Of a stretch of 47,935 nt of DNA, positions 32,161 through 40,678 are shown in pieces; position 1 is the stretch's first letter; each line of letters begins with the position of its first letter. The notes below the pieces were generated by a model that saw nothing but the letters and a program-made list of their open reading frames with translations, was not told where the DNA came from and searched no databases. The DNA is from a virus. The translations under genes were made by a program, and so were the position numbers. The stretch spans positions 1 through 47,935 of the IMG/VR virus record IMGVR_UViG_3300037041_002244, one strand, 5' to 3'.

Positions 32161-32601
32161 TTAGCCGCTTGCGGCGCTGTACCAGTCAACTTCTGCGGGC
32201 AAAAGATGACTGAGATCCATCAGGATGTCTTTGTCTAGCAATTTTCCGAAGCCAAGTTTATTGTCATTGCTGACTTCGATGAAATAGTACAATTCCGTTT
32301 CCACTTGTACAATGTCAATAGCATTAACGCTCGATATTTTTTCTTCCGAAGGCATGTCCTGCTGGCGTTCTTGAAATTTTCGTAGACGTGTGATGGCATC
32401 GGCTAATTCATTTGGCACCACACCGGGTATGACACTGCTAAAATTGATAAGGCGGTTTCCAAAATTGCGTGTTGCCTCAAAGCCGGTGAGCAACGCTTCC
32501 GCGATATCTTGTGAGAGTTTTTCTTCATTTTCAATTAGCTTGAAACGTCCCGTGGCTTCCGCAATGTAGAGGTCGCCTGCCGAGACTTTGAATGTCTTCA
32601 T
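32161..32601 (-). CDS. Probable gp25/gpW-like baseplate wedge protein
   Basis: A 146-residue protein starting MKTFKVSAGDLYIAEATGRF. The centre (LSQDIAEALLTGFEATRNFG, then NRLINFSSVIPG) resembles the gpW/gp25 signature 'l-Qdi--lLlT--ge-----fGs-l'. The C-terminal beta strands (ETELYYFIEVSNDN) also fit. In T4 and P2 this protein attaches the sheath start to the wedge. The ATG at 32601 overlaps the previous stop as TGATG; an upstream in-frame reading lacks support. It lies directly before the gpJ-like gene, the usual order. Evidence is by pattern and order, so other small baseplate proteins are possible. Confidence 0.72.
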   Translation of the reverse strand: MKTFKVSAGDLYIAEATGRFKLIENEEKLSQDIAEALLTGFEATRNFGNRLINFSSVIPGVVPNELADAITRLRKFQERQQDMPSEEKISSVNAIDIVQVETELYYFIEVSNDNKLGFGKLLDKDILMDLSHLLPAEVDWYSAASG

Positions 32602-33128
32602 CAGTAGCTCCCCAAAGGTATTGACCAACTAAGCATTTGTTGCTTGATATTGTCATCCATAAAACCCGATTCGAGTTGTTTCTTCACAATGGATGCTACA
32701 ATATAATCGTGCAATGCCTGCCGCCGGTACATTGAAGCCTCGTCAATACCACGCCTCAAATCTTGAGAAACCATGCTCACTTCAGGGACGTCGGCCCACG
32801 TGCTGAATTGTAGCTGCTGTTCGATCTGCGAGTATGCGCTCAGTGAATTGTCCAACTCGTCCAAAGTTTTCTTACTATCATTGATTTCTGCCTGCACTAC
32901 AATGGACATCAATTCGTCGCGGTCTTTTTGCCGTGAGGCATCCGTCGTTGACTTGCGCAAGACGGCGCTCAATTTTGAACGCAAACCTTGTTCCAGCGTA
33001 ATAATATACGCCTCGAAATCCATACCAATTTCCTGATACGCACTCGCTGACGCATTCCAAAAGGAAGGGCGGGGATCTTGGCGACGGAGCGAAATTTGCT
33101 TCTGCTGCGAATCTGTCAGTGTAGGCAT
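32601..33128 (-). CDS. Hypothetical helical protein in baseplate module, 175 residues
   Basis: Starts MPTLTDSQQKQISLRRQDPR at ATG 33128, five bases after GGGAG. It is mostly helical with heptad-like charged stretches (DELDNSLSAYSQIEQQLQF, RQALHDYIVASIVKKQLESG), so coiled-coil contacts are likely. No family recognised. The stop codon overlaps the start of the gp25-like gene (TGATG), a sign of equal expression. Position among baseplate genes suggests a baseplate or tail-completion role. The 52-base gap to its right holds AT-rich sequence but I find no clear promoter in it. Confidence 0.72.
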   Translation of the reverse strand: MPTLTDSQQKQISLRRQDPRPSFWNASASAYQEIGMDFEAYIITLEQGLRSKLSAVLRKSTTDASRQKDRDELMSIVVQAEINDSKKTLDELDNSLSAYSQIEQQLQFSTWADVPEVSMVSQDLRRGIDEASMYRRQALHDYIVASIVKKQLESGFMDDNIKQQMLSWSIPLGSY

Positions 33129-33180
33129 GAAAACTCCCAGGTCTGAACATTCCTATTGATATTTTAATGGCGAAGGGCAT

Positions 33181-35796
33181 TCAGAGAGGAAGGGGGTAGG
33201 GTGCGCCCTTCGGAGCGGGCACCACGGCGCTTATGGAAGTCGGTATTCTCGACAGCGCCTCGCTGATCGCGCTAGTACCGTAGGTGGAACAAGGGCATGC
33301 ACTCTTGACAGAAAGCGCGGCTACGCGATTTGGCAAAATAGAAACCTCGGTGCGCAAGAGGTTAGCGGATTTTCCTGATTGTTGCATCAGTGACACAGCA
33401 AACAAACAAATGGATTGAATTTGGTTTATCAGTTCATCAATGGGATTCGGCAAATCAATAGTCTTCAGACAAGGCAATTGCGGTATGTCATTTCCCAAAA
33501 GACTCGTCAGCATGCAGGATGACTGACATAGCATTCCGACAAGCGATGAAATCAAATTGTTAAAGGAGTTCAAAAATTCAATGACTTTATTCATAGTTTG
33601 CTTAACCAAGTCAAACAAAAATCCCGCGCTCAAATCGAGGCTGGCTCCAAACAAACAGGCAGGCACGCCGGGAATTGTCAAACTGGCTGTCGCCGAAAGC
33701 AAAGTTTCCAAATCGCGGAACATGGTTCCCCATGCTGAAAAAATCGTTTTGATCAAAACTTGCATGCGTCCACAGGTGGCTTGCAAAATAGAAGCTGTTG
33801 CTTTAAGGGCTTTGTCCACTAGGTCACTGTATGCGCCATAAATATCAAGGTCAGATGGCGGGATAGATGCCAATTGCCTTGTTTTATCAGAAAAGCCAAA
33901 TGTGGAGTCGAAATCAATATTGCGCACCAACAAAGAGGCAGGGCTGTCAAGAGTTTTCTGCCCGCCCAAAACCATCTGCCCGTCGCCCAAACTGCTGCCA
34001 AAACTCTTCACGTTGGCATCGGCATCCGTTCCTGTGAAAACTGCCGAATTTTGCGAAGCCATGATTGAATCCAATGTAGAATCCGATAAAGAAGATTTGT
34101 CCTGCGTTTTCACAACCGTCGTTGTTGTCGTCGTCACTTTGCTTCTACTGTCACTCACCGTCGTGGTAACGTCCACGATCTGCACAACACCGGGTGTCAC
34201 CTCGTTTCGAGAGGACTGCGTGGTAGTGCCCACAACGTCGTTGACACTTGCGGACTCGGTCTTAACCTGCGTGCTAACACTTGTGCTGACACCGGGAGCT
34301 ACGGCAGCATTACCGTCAACGGTGCGCGTACTCTTGTCGATATAAAAACTCAGCATCTCCGCTGTAGCAGGTGCCAAAAGAGGCGTGATTGTTTCGGCAA
34401 GAACAAGCCCACCCAAATATGAAATCAGCAAAAATAATCGCAATCGCGTCTCGGTCACGCTGTCGTCGGTCGGGTCACGCTGTGTAGCAAGCGCACTATT
34501 GCGACAAACATGCGCCATTGCCTGCGCTTTGCCGATATAGTCAAAAGGGCGGTCGCGCAGGCTGTTGCTTATTTTGGTTGAGCCAGGGCGTGAACGTATG
34601 CGCACTGTGAGATACCGTAACAAGTCACTGGACTGTTTTGTCAGATCAACACCGGCAAGATCCGCTCGCCAATCCAATAAATACTTGACGCGTTCTGTGC
34701 CAAATTTTCCTTCCAAATTACCAATTAGTTCGCGGTCTGGTATTTTGGACACGCGCATATTCATCAATTGCTGTGCGCTCTTTATGGACATTACAACGTC
34801 GGACATATTTGCAGGTATTCCGCCGTAGGCACGCGACAGTAATTGCAGAATGCGATCCAATTCAAATTCTAGTAGATCGAGTTCGCTAACAATTGCTTGA
34901 AGTGCTTGACCAGAAAAACCAAGATTCAAAAAACGTGCAATAGTGCCTGTGTCAGTAGGCGTATAGTCAATAGAAAACACGTTGATTTCAACTGCGGCCA
35001 TATCATACTTTTCAGATATTTTCCACAGGGGAACATCGTGATCAATGTAGGAACGAACGGGAACATATGCGATGCCTTGATTGTCCCACCAAACATCTTG
35101 TGCTTGCAATTTGAATCCAAGGCGTGCTTCAATCGACGGGAGTGTTTGCCGATTGCCGTCTATCGGTTTGAATTGTGCAACGGTAATTTGACTGTAAACG
35201 ATAAGATGCTCACCGGATCGCATTGCACGCACGATTTCTTGAAACCTAGAATAGTCGCGACCCACGGCCAAATAGAGCCGCCGATAGCTTGCGAAATTGT
35301 TGTCGCCGCTATCGGCAAGCACAGTGCCAAAACAATTTGCGATGCCTAATGCTGAAAGGCGCTCGTTATCGTTCTCTTCACTTATCGACGGACGTGGAAA
35401 AGTAGCACCGCCCGCTGTACCCGCGCCGCCACCCACGCTAACACTTGTACCACGGCGAACAACGGCAGATGGTGTGTCGTCAGAGCCACCGGGGTCGCCC
35501 GAAGTTTGCCCACCAGTGCCAAAACCACGGCTAGGCGGTTTTGTCATTTTAGGTGTGCCCATAGACGTCGCAAAAGATTCCAAACCACCAAAGATGCTTC
35601 TTTTCAAATAAGCGTCAAGCGCGTCCAAAGCACCTTGAATTTGAAGTTCTGCTTGTGAAACGTCAAGTGTCTGCACAAGATTGACAAGGTCATTATAGGT
35701 TGCAAGAGCGTCTTTGTTGATGTCATTAACAATGGCACCAAAATCAAGATCGTTGCCATGCAAATCACAATTATGAATTTGTCGAGAGTCTGCCAT
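33181..35796 (-). CDS. Large baseplate-module protein with possible LysM-like segment
   Basis: 871 residues from the ATG at 35796 with GGGG about seven bases before; a reading that starts 21 bases earlier overlaps the previous stop and is less likely. Regions seen: a helical N-terminus; a Gly/Ser/Thr linker near 90-140 (GGAGTAGGATFPRPS); a segment ending HDVPLWKISEKYDMAAVEIN near 260-280 that recalls a LysM fold; a helical core with RVKYLLDWRADLAGVDL; a long Ser/Thr/Val linker near 530-590 (TTTTTTVVKTQDKSS); and a hydrophobic, Cys-containing helical end (LISSLVGMLCQSSCMLTSLL). LysM-like modules occur in tail and hub proteins. No catalytic motif is visible. It follows an unknown 183-residue gene and precedes the helical 175-residue gene. 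A hub or inner-baseplate part is a guess by position. Confidence 0.77.
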   Translation of the reverse strand: MADSRQIHNCDLHGNDLDFGAIVNDINKDALATYNDLVNLVQTLDVSQAELQIQGALDALDAYLKRSIFGGLESFATSMGTPKMTKPPSRGFGTGGQTSGDPGGSDDTPSAVVRRGTSVSVGGGAGTAGGATFPRPSISEENDNERLSALGIANCFGTVLADSGDNNFASYRRLYLAVGRDYSRFQEIVRAMRSGEHLIVYSQITVAQFKPIDGNRQTLPSIEARLGFKLQAQDVWWDNQGIAYVPVRSYIDHDVPLWKISEKYDMAAVEINVFSIDYTPTDTGTIARFLNLGFSGQALQAIVSELDLLEFELDRILQLLSRAYGGIPANMSDVVMSIKSAQQLMNMRVSKIPDRELIGNLEGKFGTERVKYLLDWRADLAGVDLTKQSSDLLRYLTVRIRSRPGSTKISNSLRDRPFDYIGKAQAMAHVCRNSALATQRDPTDDSVTETRLRLFLLISYLGGLVLAETITPLLAPATAEMLSFYIDKSTRTVDGNAAVAPGVSTSVSTQVKTESASVNDVVGTTTQSSRNEVTPGVVQIVDVTTTVSDSRSKVTTTTTTVVKTQDKSSLSDSTLDSIMASQNSAVFTGTDADANVKSFGSSLGDGQMVLGGQKTLDSPASLLVRNIDFDSTFGFSDKTRQLASIPPSDLDIYGAYSDLVDKALKATASILQATCGRMQVLIKTIFSAWGTMFRDLETLLSATASLTIPGVPACLFGASLDLSAGFLFDLVKQTMNKVIEFLNSFNNLISSLVGMLCQSSCMLTSLLGNDIPQLPCLKTIDLPNPIDELINQIQSICLFAVSLMQQSGKSANLLRTEVSILPNRVAALSVKSACPCSTYGTSAISEALSRIPTSISAVVPAPKGAPYPLPL

Positions 35797-35800
35797 GCTA

Positions 35801-36352
35801 CTACCCCACAGGTGCAAGAGGGTTGAGAAGGGGTTGAGGACCGCTAGGCGGTGGAACCATATTCATTCCCGTCGTGGAACACGTCAGCGTAAGAAACGCT
35901 GTCCTGAAGGCATCGGCAAAAGCGTCAGCGTTTTCGGCGGGCGCTATACCTGTGATTGTCGCAATGAGTCCGGCTTTCGCCGCAGCTATGCTTGCAGCGT
36001 CTATCAAGGTTGCGGGTGTAGGCGCATAGGTGTTGGCAGGTGTAGGTGGCAAACCAACCGACGCTCCGGGCAGCACAGTCATAACTGATCCTAGTAAACC
36101 TTGCTCCCACGCATTCGCAAAGTTATTAGCACCCTCCACGGCGCTATCTACAAACGTCAAAAGTTCCAAAGCTGACTTAAATGCAGCGATGCCAAAAACG
36201 AAGTTGGATGGGATAGTTTTGATGGTTAGTATTTCCAGTTTTCCAGTCGTCAGTGACGACACGGCATTTGCCAAATTGAGCGCCCACGAGGTATTTGCCA
36301 CCTTCGGCAAGTCGTTGAATGTGGAACTCCAAGTCGATACGGGGTCAAGCAT
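35801..36352 (-). CDS. Hypothetical baseplate-module protein, 183 residues
   Basis: A low-charge, Ala/Leu/Pro-rich protein (MLDPVSTWSSTFNDLPKVAN..., then LLGSVMTVLPGASVGLPPTP, ending in PPPSGPQPLLNPLAPVG). Two hydrophobic stretches could be buried helices rather than membrane spans. No family recognised. ATG 36352 follows GTGAGG by five bases. Two TAG triplets stand in tandem at its end, the second just before the next start. It comes right after the central spike gene, a place often taken by small proteins that cap or connect the spike. That is inference. Confidence 0.74.
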   Translation of the reverse strand: MLDPVSTWSSTFNDLPKVANTSWALNLANAVSSLTTGKLEILTIKTIPSNFVFGIAAFKSALELLTFVDSAVEGANNFANAWEQGLLGSVMTVLPGASVGLPPTPANTYAPTPATLIDAASIAAAKAGLIATITGIAPAENADAFADAFRTAFLTLTCSTTGMNMVPPPSGPQPLLNPLAPVG

Positions 36353-36359
36353 GGATGCC

Positions 36360-37976
36360 TCACTTTGTTTTCGTTATAAGGGATAAGTGAGATCCCGGTG
36401 GCACATCGAAAGTCGCCGCTTGGACAGGTGGGCCTGAAGGTCCGACCGCCGTAGGATGCGTGTGCATAGTCAGCCACGTTTTGAACGCAGTGCCTTTGAT
36501 AACCGCTTCGGTCGCGCCGTCACCTAGTTCAATTGCAGGCGATTCAATAATAGCTTTTGACACCGCAGTGACTTTGACAGATGAACTTGTCATGTCCACA
36601 ATGTTGTTATTTTTGTCCTTGGCTTTGATGCCGTCACTGGTCATCTCAGCCACGTTCTTATTTGTGTCGGTTATTGTTATGCCGTCCGAAGTCATCTCCA
36701 CGGTATTCGCACTTAGGTCAACAACCTTAACGCCCGCGTCATTTGTATCTATTTTGTTTCCGCTCGTATCTTCAATATGGATGGATGCACCGTCGATCAA
36801 AATCTTGGCACCATTGATATCAGCGTCCCACTTCTCTGCTACTTTCAAAATCCACGAGGAGTCATACGTTTGTTCTACATCCCCGGAAACAACTTCCGTC
36901 TTGCCACCGCTAACAGTTTCAATCCAATTGTTGTCAACTGTGATATTGTAGTCCACACCAATTTCGATTTGATGCGTTCCTTTTGGCGTGCGAAAAATAA
37001 AACCAGTGGTGGCACCTTCAGGCAGATCTACGACAAGATTTCCCTCTTCGTCAAGCTGAAACACAGCTTCTTCGCGCTCGCCCAACACGCTTGCGAGAGC
37101 GCCGCCAACGGTGTAATAGATTTTCTTCACACGCAAAGGTTTGCCCGTGTCTTCGCATTGCTCTATTTCGCCAGTCTCGTCAAAAACGTGGCCAGACCGC
37201 TCCCAAAAAAGAGGCTTGCGCTCACCGTCAAGCAAATGGATCATATGTTCACGTGCAAATTTATTCTTGTATTTGCACCATGTTTTCTTGTAATAACTAT
37301 CATCCGTGGACCTAAAAATAACGCCAAGACGTTCTTCATCGTACAACTTATTGGCCGCATGAAAATGCAACATGCGTCGATGCACAGGAGCCTTTTCATA
37401 AGACTCCATTCGGTCTTGTGACATTCCATGCTTTATTACGCCAGCACGACTGTCTAGCACAGCACGATTTCCCCAAAATATCTGTGACAGTCCTGCACTG
37501 CCAACGTCGTGCTCGCCACTAAATAGGGGGCGATAGGCTTCAAACTTGTTCGCGGCGGGTTCGGCGGGTTCAGTATCGCTGCTAAGACCTAACGCGCTAG
37601 ACAACGCAGATGCCGCTTTAGAGGCAAGAGAACCTATAATCGATCCTTGTTCAGTGTCGTCGGCTTTGTACCGCTGCGCACGACGGCTACTATTGCTATT
37701 TCGGTAGCCCACGACTTCTTGAACTTTTGTGTCCGCACGTATCTGCACAAGAGCCACAAGAGAGTTGTCGGGCATGCTACGCACCCAACTACTATTTCCC
37801 TGATACGGGTGCAGCACGTTGAAATTGCGCATTCCAAATGGCCCTTGAAGCGTCATGGTGTCAGACTCAGGACTGACGGTTTTAATCACGCATTCAAAAG
37901 GCGCATCGTTCAAACCTGTGCGGCTATTTTCCATTTTCTTTGAACGATTTTCTTGCTGAATCCACGTCTCGCCCAT
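36360..37976 (-). CDS. Central tail spike protein (gpV/T4 gp5 C-terminal-like)
   Basis: 538 residues. The N-terminal quarter contains an OB-like segment (FECVIKTVSPESDTMTLQGP, later VALVQIRADTKVQEVVGY). Then a unique region with a Trp/Lys-rich part. From about 370 the sequence becomes beta-helical: ETVSGGKTEVVSG and then three to four copies of an 18-residue unit (N-x-x-x-MTSDGI-x-x-x-D). The end, TWLMHTHP-type (FKTWLTMHTHPTAVGPSGPP), is the well-known HTH...PSGPP tail of phage spike proteins. The protein is probably a trimeric cell-envelope-piercing spike under the hub. The start overlaps the hub stop (TAATG) and GGGAGG lies six bases upstream. Confidence 0.87.
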   Translation of the reverse strand: MGETWIQQENRSKKMENSRTGLNDAPFECVIKTVSPESDTMTLQGPFGMRNFNVLHPYQGNSSWVRSMPDNSLVALVQIRADTKVQEVVGYRNSNSSRRAQRYKADDTEQGSIIGSLASKAASALSSALGLSSDTEPAEPAANKFEAYRPLFSGEHDVGSAGLSQIFWGNRAVLDSRAGVIKHGMSQDRMESYEKAPVHRRMLHFHAANKLYDEERLGVIFRSTDDSYYKKTWCKYKNKFAREHMIHLLDGERKPLFWERSGHVFDETGEIEQCEDTGKPLRVKKIYYTVGGALASVLGEREEAVFQLDEEGNLVVDLPEGATTGFIFRTPKGTHQIEIGVDYNITVDNNWIETVSGGKTEVVSGDVEQTYDSSWILKVAEKWDADINGAKILIDGASIHIEDTSGNKIDTNDAGVKVVDLSANTVEMTSDGITITDTNKNVAEMTSDGIKAKDKNNNIVDMTSSSVKVTAVSKAIIESPAIELGDGATEAVIKGTAFKTWLTMHTHPTAVGPSGPPVQAATFDVPPGSHLSLITKTK

Positions 37977-39730
37977 TAGCTGCCTCCCTTAGTGGAACTC
38001 CCAACACCGCTATTTATGGTCGCATTCTTTTTCTTGTCGTAACCATAAAGCGTATTGTAGCTAATCGGAACAGACTCGCCGCCCGTTATGAAACGAAATT
38101 TTCCATTTGTGTCCATGCGGCGCAAATAGCGCATGTCAACATTTGTCTCGGCGCGTTCATGAGTCGTCAAAGAATCTGTCACAGCAGTTGTCAAGCCTAT
38201 GGCGAAACGAGTGCGGTGATACAATGGTTTGTTCGGCAATATAAAAGGTCGAAAGGAAAAGGTTACGCCTACCTTATTGGCATCCGACAATCGCTTTTGC
38301 AATTCAATGTAACCGAGGCGAACCAAAGTGTCAGGGCGGTCACAAAAAGGCAGCGGGTGTGTTTGCATGTTCACGCCAACACGTCGCGCTAAATTAGTAG
38401 ACCCAACAATCGCTCGTGGCTGTAAACCCTTTGGATACGTGTCATTTGGGTTCACTTCCTTCCAACCAATATTACCTGTCACACAAATTGCGGTGACAAC
38501 CTCGCCACTGTCCTCGTCCAAAGAACCTGTTTTTGCATGCTGGTCAACGGTGAGAACGGTGCGAAACTCGCCAAAATCACTTGGGCTAAAATCGTACATA
38601 GGGAACTCAACGATGACGTCACCGTTGCCCGCCGTCCACCATTGATAGTCAATACGATTGCACAAGTCACAAATAGAATCGTACCGCGTTGTCCACTCGC
38701 GGGTATCGCTACCGCCTTTCGCGTGTTCAAACTCTACAAGATTGGCGGCACCCGTGCCTGAAGACGGTAGCAGCATGTGCATCAGTCCGCTGATTGGCCA
38801 GTATTTAGCACCGGGATAAGTCTCGCGCCCAATTGCGTCTATTTCGGAAAAAGACAAAAACCTTTTTTCCACGCCCAAGAGACAAATGGCATACCAGTCT
38901 TCTAGCGTTTTGCAGGCATCATTTCCCTTGAGTGTTCTCGCGTCCACAAATTTGACGTTTACGCCCTTTTTGAATTGGCCAAGTCCATTCCAGCCTTCAG
39001 CGCTATTCCCTACAATTAAGTCAGACATTGCATTTTCAAATCTTTTGTTTGCCAAAGGATTTGTGAAAGCATTCGGTCTATCCAAATCCCGAAAGAAGGA
39101 ATCGGGATCTTTTAGCATCTGTTCTTGCACTTGTATGCCAACGGTGCCCACAGCAATTTGGTTGATACGCATGCGCTGTGCCAACGCCTTAATGCAGTAC
39201 GCGGTAATTCGCAGTGTTTGCGATCCCATAACGTAGTCTTCATCGGCAGGCTTAGAGTCAATAAATCCCGTGAATCGCCAAAACCACTGATCCGATTCCG
39301 TCAGAGGATTGTGTATGGCAATGCGAACGGGGTCATTCTTTGTGAAAATATTGCCGTACACGTTAAGTGGATATTGCCGCACGCCCATGCTGTCAGGAGG
39401 ATTGTTACCGTCGTCATTTTTCCAATCATAAATACGATTCTTGATAGCCTCGCTGTAAGCACCTTCTTCGGACATTCGCCAAATAGGTTTTATCTTTTGT
39501 ACGGTGCCGTCGTCAGAAATTACCATGCCGAGATTTTCAGGTGTCAGCAAAAAACGGTCAAGCGCATTGTCGAGATCAAAAGACGCGGTGTTGAATCCGT
39601 CACGATCACATATAGTGATGCGCACGTCGCCTTTGACGTAGGGAGTGACACGCTCCCCGAAAATATAAATCTCATAGTCTTCAAAAAAGTTTTGATGCTG
39701 TTGTTCAGCAAAATTGACTATTACAGCCAC
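37976..39730 (-). CDS. Tail hub protein (gpD/gp27-like, probable)
   Basis: 584 residues. The N-terminus (QNFFEDYEIYIFGERVTPYV, then KGDVRITICDRDGFNTASFD) has the layout of hub beta-barrel proteins that define a local axis for the spike. The middle carries helices and a DYQ-like WW region (CDLCNRIDYQWWTAGNGDVI), and near the end are RLGYIELQKRLSDAN and a SFRPFILPNKPLYHRTRFAI strand typical of tail hub proteins with their 'l-P--pv---' strands. No enzymatic motif. The start is GTG 39730 after GTGAG; a nearby ATG is out of frame. It comes directly before the spike gene and overlaps it by one base, the order expected for hub then spike. Confidence 0.8.
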   Translation of the reverse strand: MAVIVNFAEQQHQNFFEDYEIYIFGERVTPYVKGDVRITICDRDGFNTASFDLDNALDRFLLTPENLGMVISDDGTVQKIKPIWRMSEEGAYSEAIKNRIYDWKNDDGNNPPDSMGVRQYPLNVYGNIFTKNDPVRIAIHNPLTESDQWFWRFTGFIDSKPADEDYVMGSQTLRITAYCIKALAQRMRINQIAVGTVGIQVQEQMLKDPDSFFRDLDRPNAFTNPLANKRFENAMSDLIVGNSAEGWNGLGQFKKGVNVKFVDARTLKGNDACKTLEDWYAICLLGVEKRFLSFSEIDAIGRETYPGAKYWPISGLMHMLLPSSGTGAANLVEFEHAKGGSDTREWTTRYDSICDLCNRIDYQWWTAGNGDVIVEFPMYDFSPSDFGEFRTVLTVDQHAKTGSLDEDSGEVVTAICVTGNIGWKEVNPNDTYPKGLQPRAIVGSTNLARRVGVNMQTHPLPFCDRPDTLVRLGYIELQKRLSDANKVGVTFSFRPFILPNKPLYHRTRFAIGLTTAVTDSLTTHERAETNVDMRYLRRMDTNGKFRFITGGESVPISYNTLYGYDKKKNATINSGVGSSTKGGS

Positions 39731-39737
39731 ATAGAAC

Positions 39738-40241
39738 TCACTTTTTCAAGAAGGTTTCTACATGCGCCTTCACGTTATCGGGTGTAATAATCGCGGAAGT
39801 GCGCTCCACAACCTGAGCAAGTGTATGATTTTTTGAATTGATGGTTATCACAGGAATCTTGAAAATGTGCGCAAGCGTCACGTCAAATAAGGCTTGTCCA
39901 AAACCGGGGAAACTGAAATCAGCCAAAACAAGACTGGATCGCAACAACCAATATAAATCGCGAAAAACCATTGCCGACGCTGAAATCCGCATGTCGCCGT
40001 CCTCAAACTTTTGGACAACGTCTTTACGCGGCAAGCACAAGGCAGGATCTAAACCAAGACTGATAACGAAATCGATGCCGACTACTGTGTCGAGATCCGG
40101 CACGTCTTTCTTGAATAATGCGATGGGCGTCGGACTGCCAATATCATACACAAAAGCATCGGCAAGCGACGCTGCCTGAAGCACGTCCAACCACGCGGGC
40201 TTAACAGTCGAGAAGTTAGCCGTGCAGTAAATTATCTTCAT
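39738..40241 (-). CDS. Nucleoside 2-deoxyribosyltransferase-like or related nucleotide-binding fold protein
   Basis: 167 residues. It has the look of the nucleoside deoxyribosyltransferase/DRT-like fold: opening MKIIYCTANFSTVKPAWLDV, a middle helix (MVFRDLYWLLRSSLVLADFS) and then FPGFGQALFDVTLAHIFKIP-VITI, which recalls 'D--v--l--sD-vva---- -g---E---A---gkPv--i'. The usual catalytic Glu is not plain to me (the matching place is a Asp or Gln in GQALFDVTLAH). So it may bind rather than cut a nucleoside or NAD-like ligand. Its ATG overlaps the previous stop (ATGA), and its own stop precedes the hub gene. It is an odd guest among structural genes; a role in nucleotide metabolism or against host signalling is speculative. 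Confidence 0.55.
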   Translation of the reverse strand: MKIIYCTANFSTVKPAWLDVLQAASLADAFVYDIGSPTPIALFKKDVPDLDTVVGIDFVISLGLDPALCLPRKDVVQKFEDGDMRISASAMVFRDLYWLLRSSLVLADFSFPGFGQALFDVTLAHIFKIPVITINSKNHTLAQVVERTSAIITPDNVKAHVETFLKK

Positions 40242-40678
40242 TCATTTTTCCTTCCCGAAAGTGGTGGTGCCATTAGCTGATCGATCATCAATGTAACGAT
40301 CTTTTCCTCGTACTTTGCCAAGCCCAAGCCGTAACAAAGGGAGCGAATTTGTGTAACACCGATCATCTTTTGAACAACACCGCTAAATCTCTTTTCGTCA
40401 AAATCAACCTCGAAACCATTGTCGGCAAGATGCTGTTTAATGGATCGCAAGATACGGTCGAGACCCGCTTGTTTGCGAAACCCGTCAAGCAGGACTTCCA
40501 AAAACAAGTCGTCCCAATTAGGCTCTTGAACGTCGAGCGTGGTGGCAACAATCTTTTTCTGCACCCATTCCGTGCAGACTACATTGAAGCCGAGCTTCCG
40601 ACAACTCTTCTTAGTACCGTCGTCTTGCGTCCACTTCTTGCGATACCATTTGCAGTCTTCACACGTCTTGGTTTCCAC
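40238..40678 (-). CDS. Small protein with N-terminal four-cysteine motif (146 residues)
   Basis: Starts at GTG 40678, nine bases after GGGGAGG; a reading from a TTG further right has no support. The N-terminus METKTCEDCKWYRKKW has CxxCKW, then C...GFNVVCTEW 15-25 residues on, giving four Cys that could bind zinc. The remainder is helical (LLDGFRKQAGLDRILRSIKQH, FSGVVQKMIGVTQIRS). The same N-terminal plan is present in the neighbouring upstream gene, so they share a domain. No family recognised. It overlaps that gene by 20 bases and overlaps the next gene's start by four. A shared role, maybe as metal-bound adaptors, is inferred. Confidence 0.72.
   Translation of the reverse strand: METKTCEDCKWYRKKWTQDDGTKKSCRKLGFNVVCTEWVQKKIVATTLDVQEPNWDDLFLEVLLDGFRKQAGLDRILRSIKQHLADNGFEVDFDEKRFSGVVQKMIGVTQIRSLCYGLGLAKYEEKIVTLMIDQLMAPPLSGRKNE

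Noticed and set aside
33129-33180. AT-rich 52-base gap (ATTAAAATATCAATAG on the minus strand) as a promoter
   Set aside because: No convincing -35/-10 pair and it lies inside a compact baseplate unit; no hairpin either.
32878-33180. Minus-strand 100-residue reading that starts at 33180
   Set aside because: Lies in another frame over the well-supported 175-residue gene and has no ribosome site.
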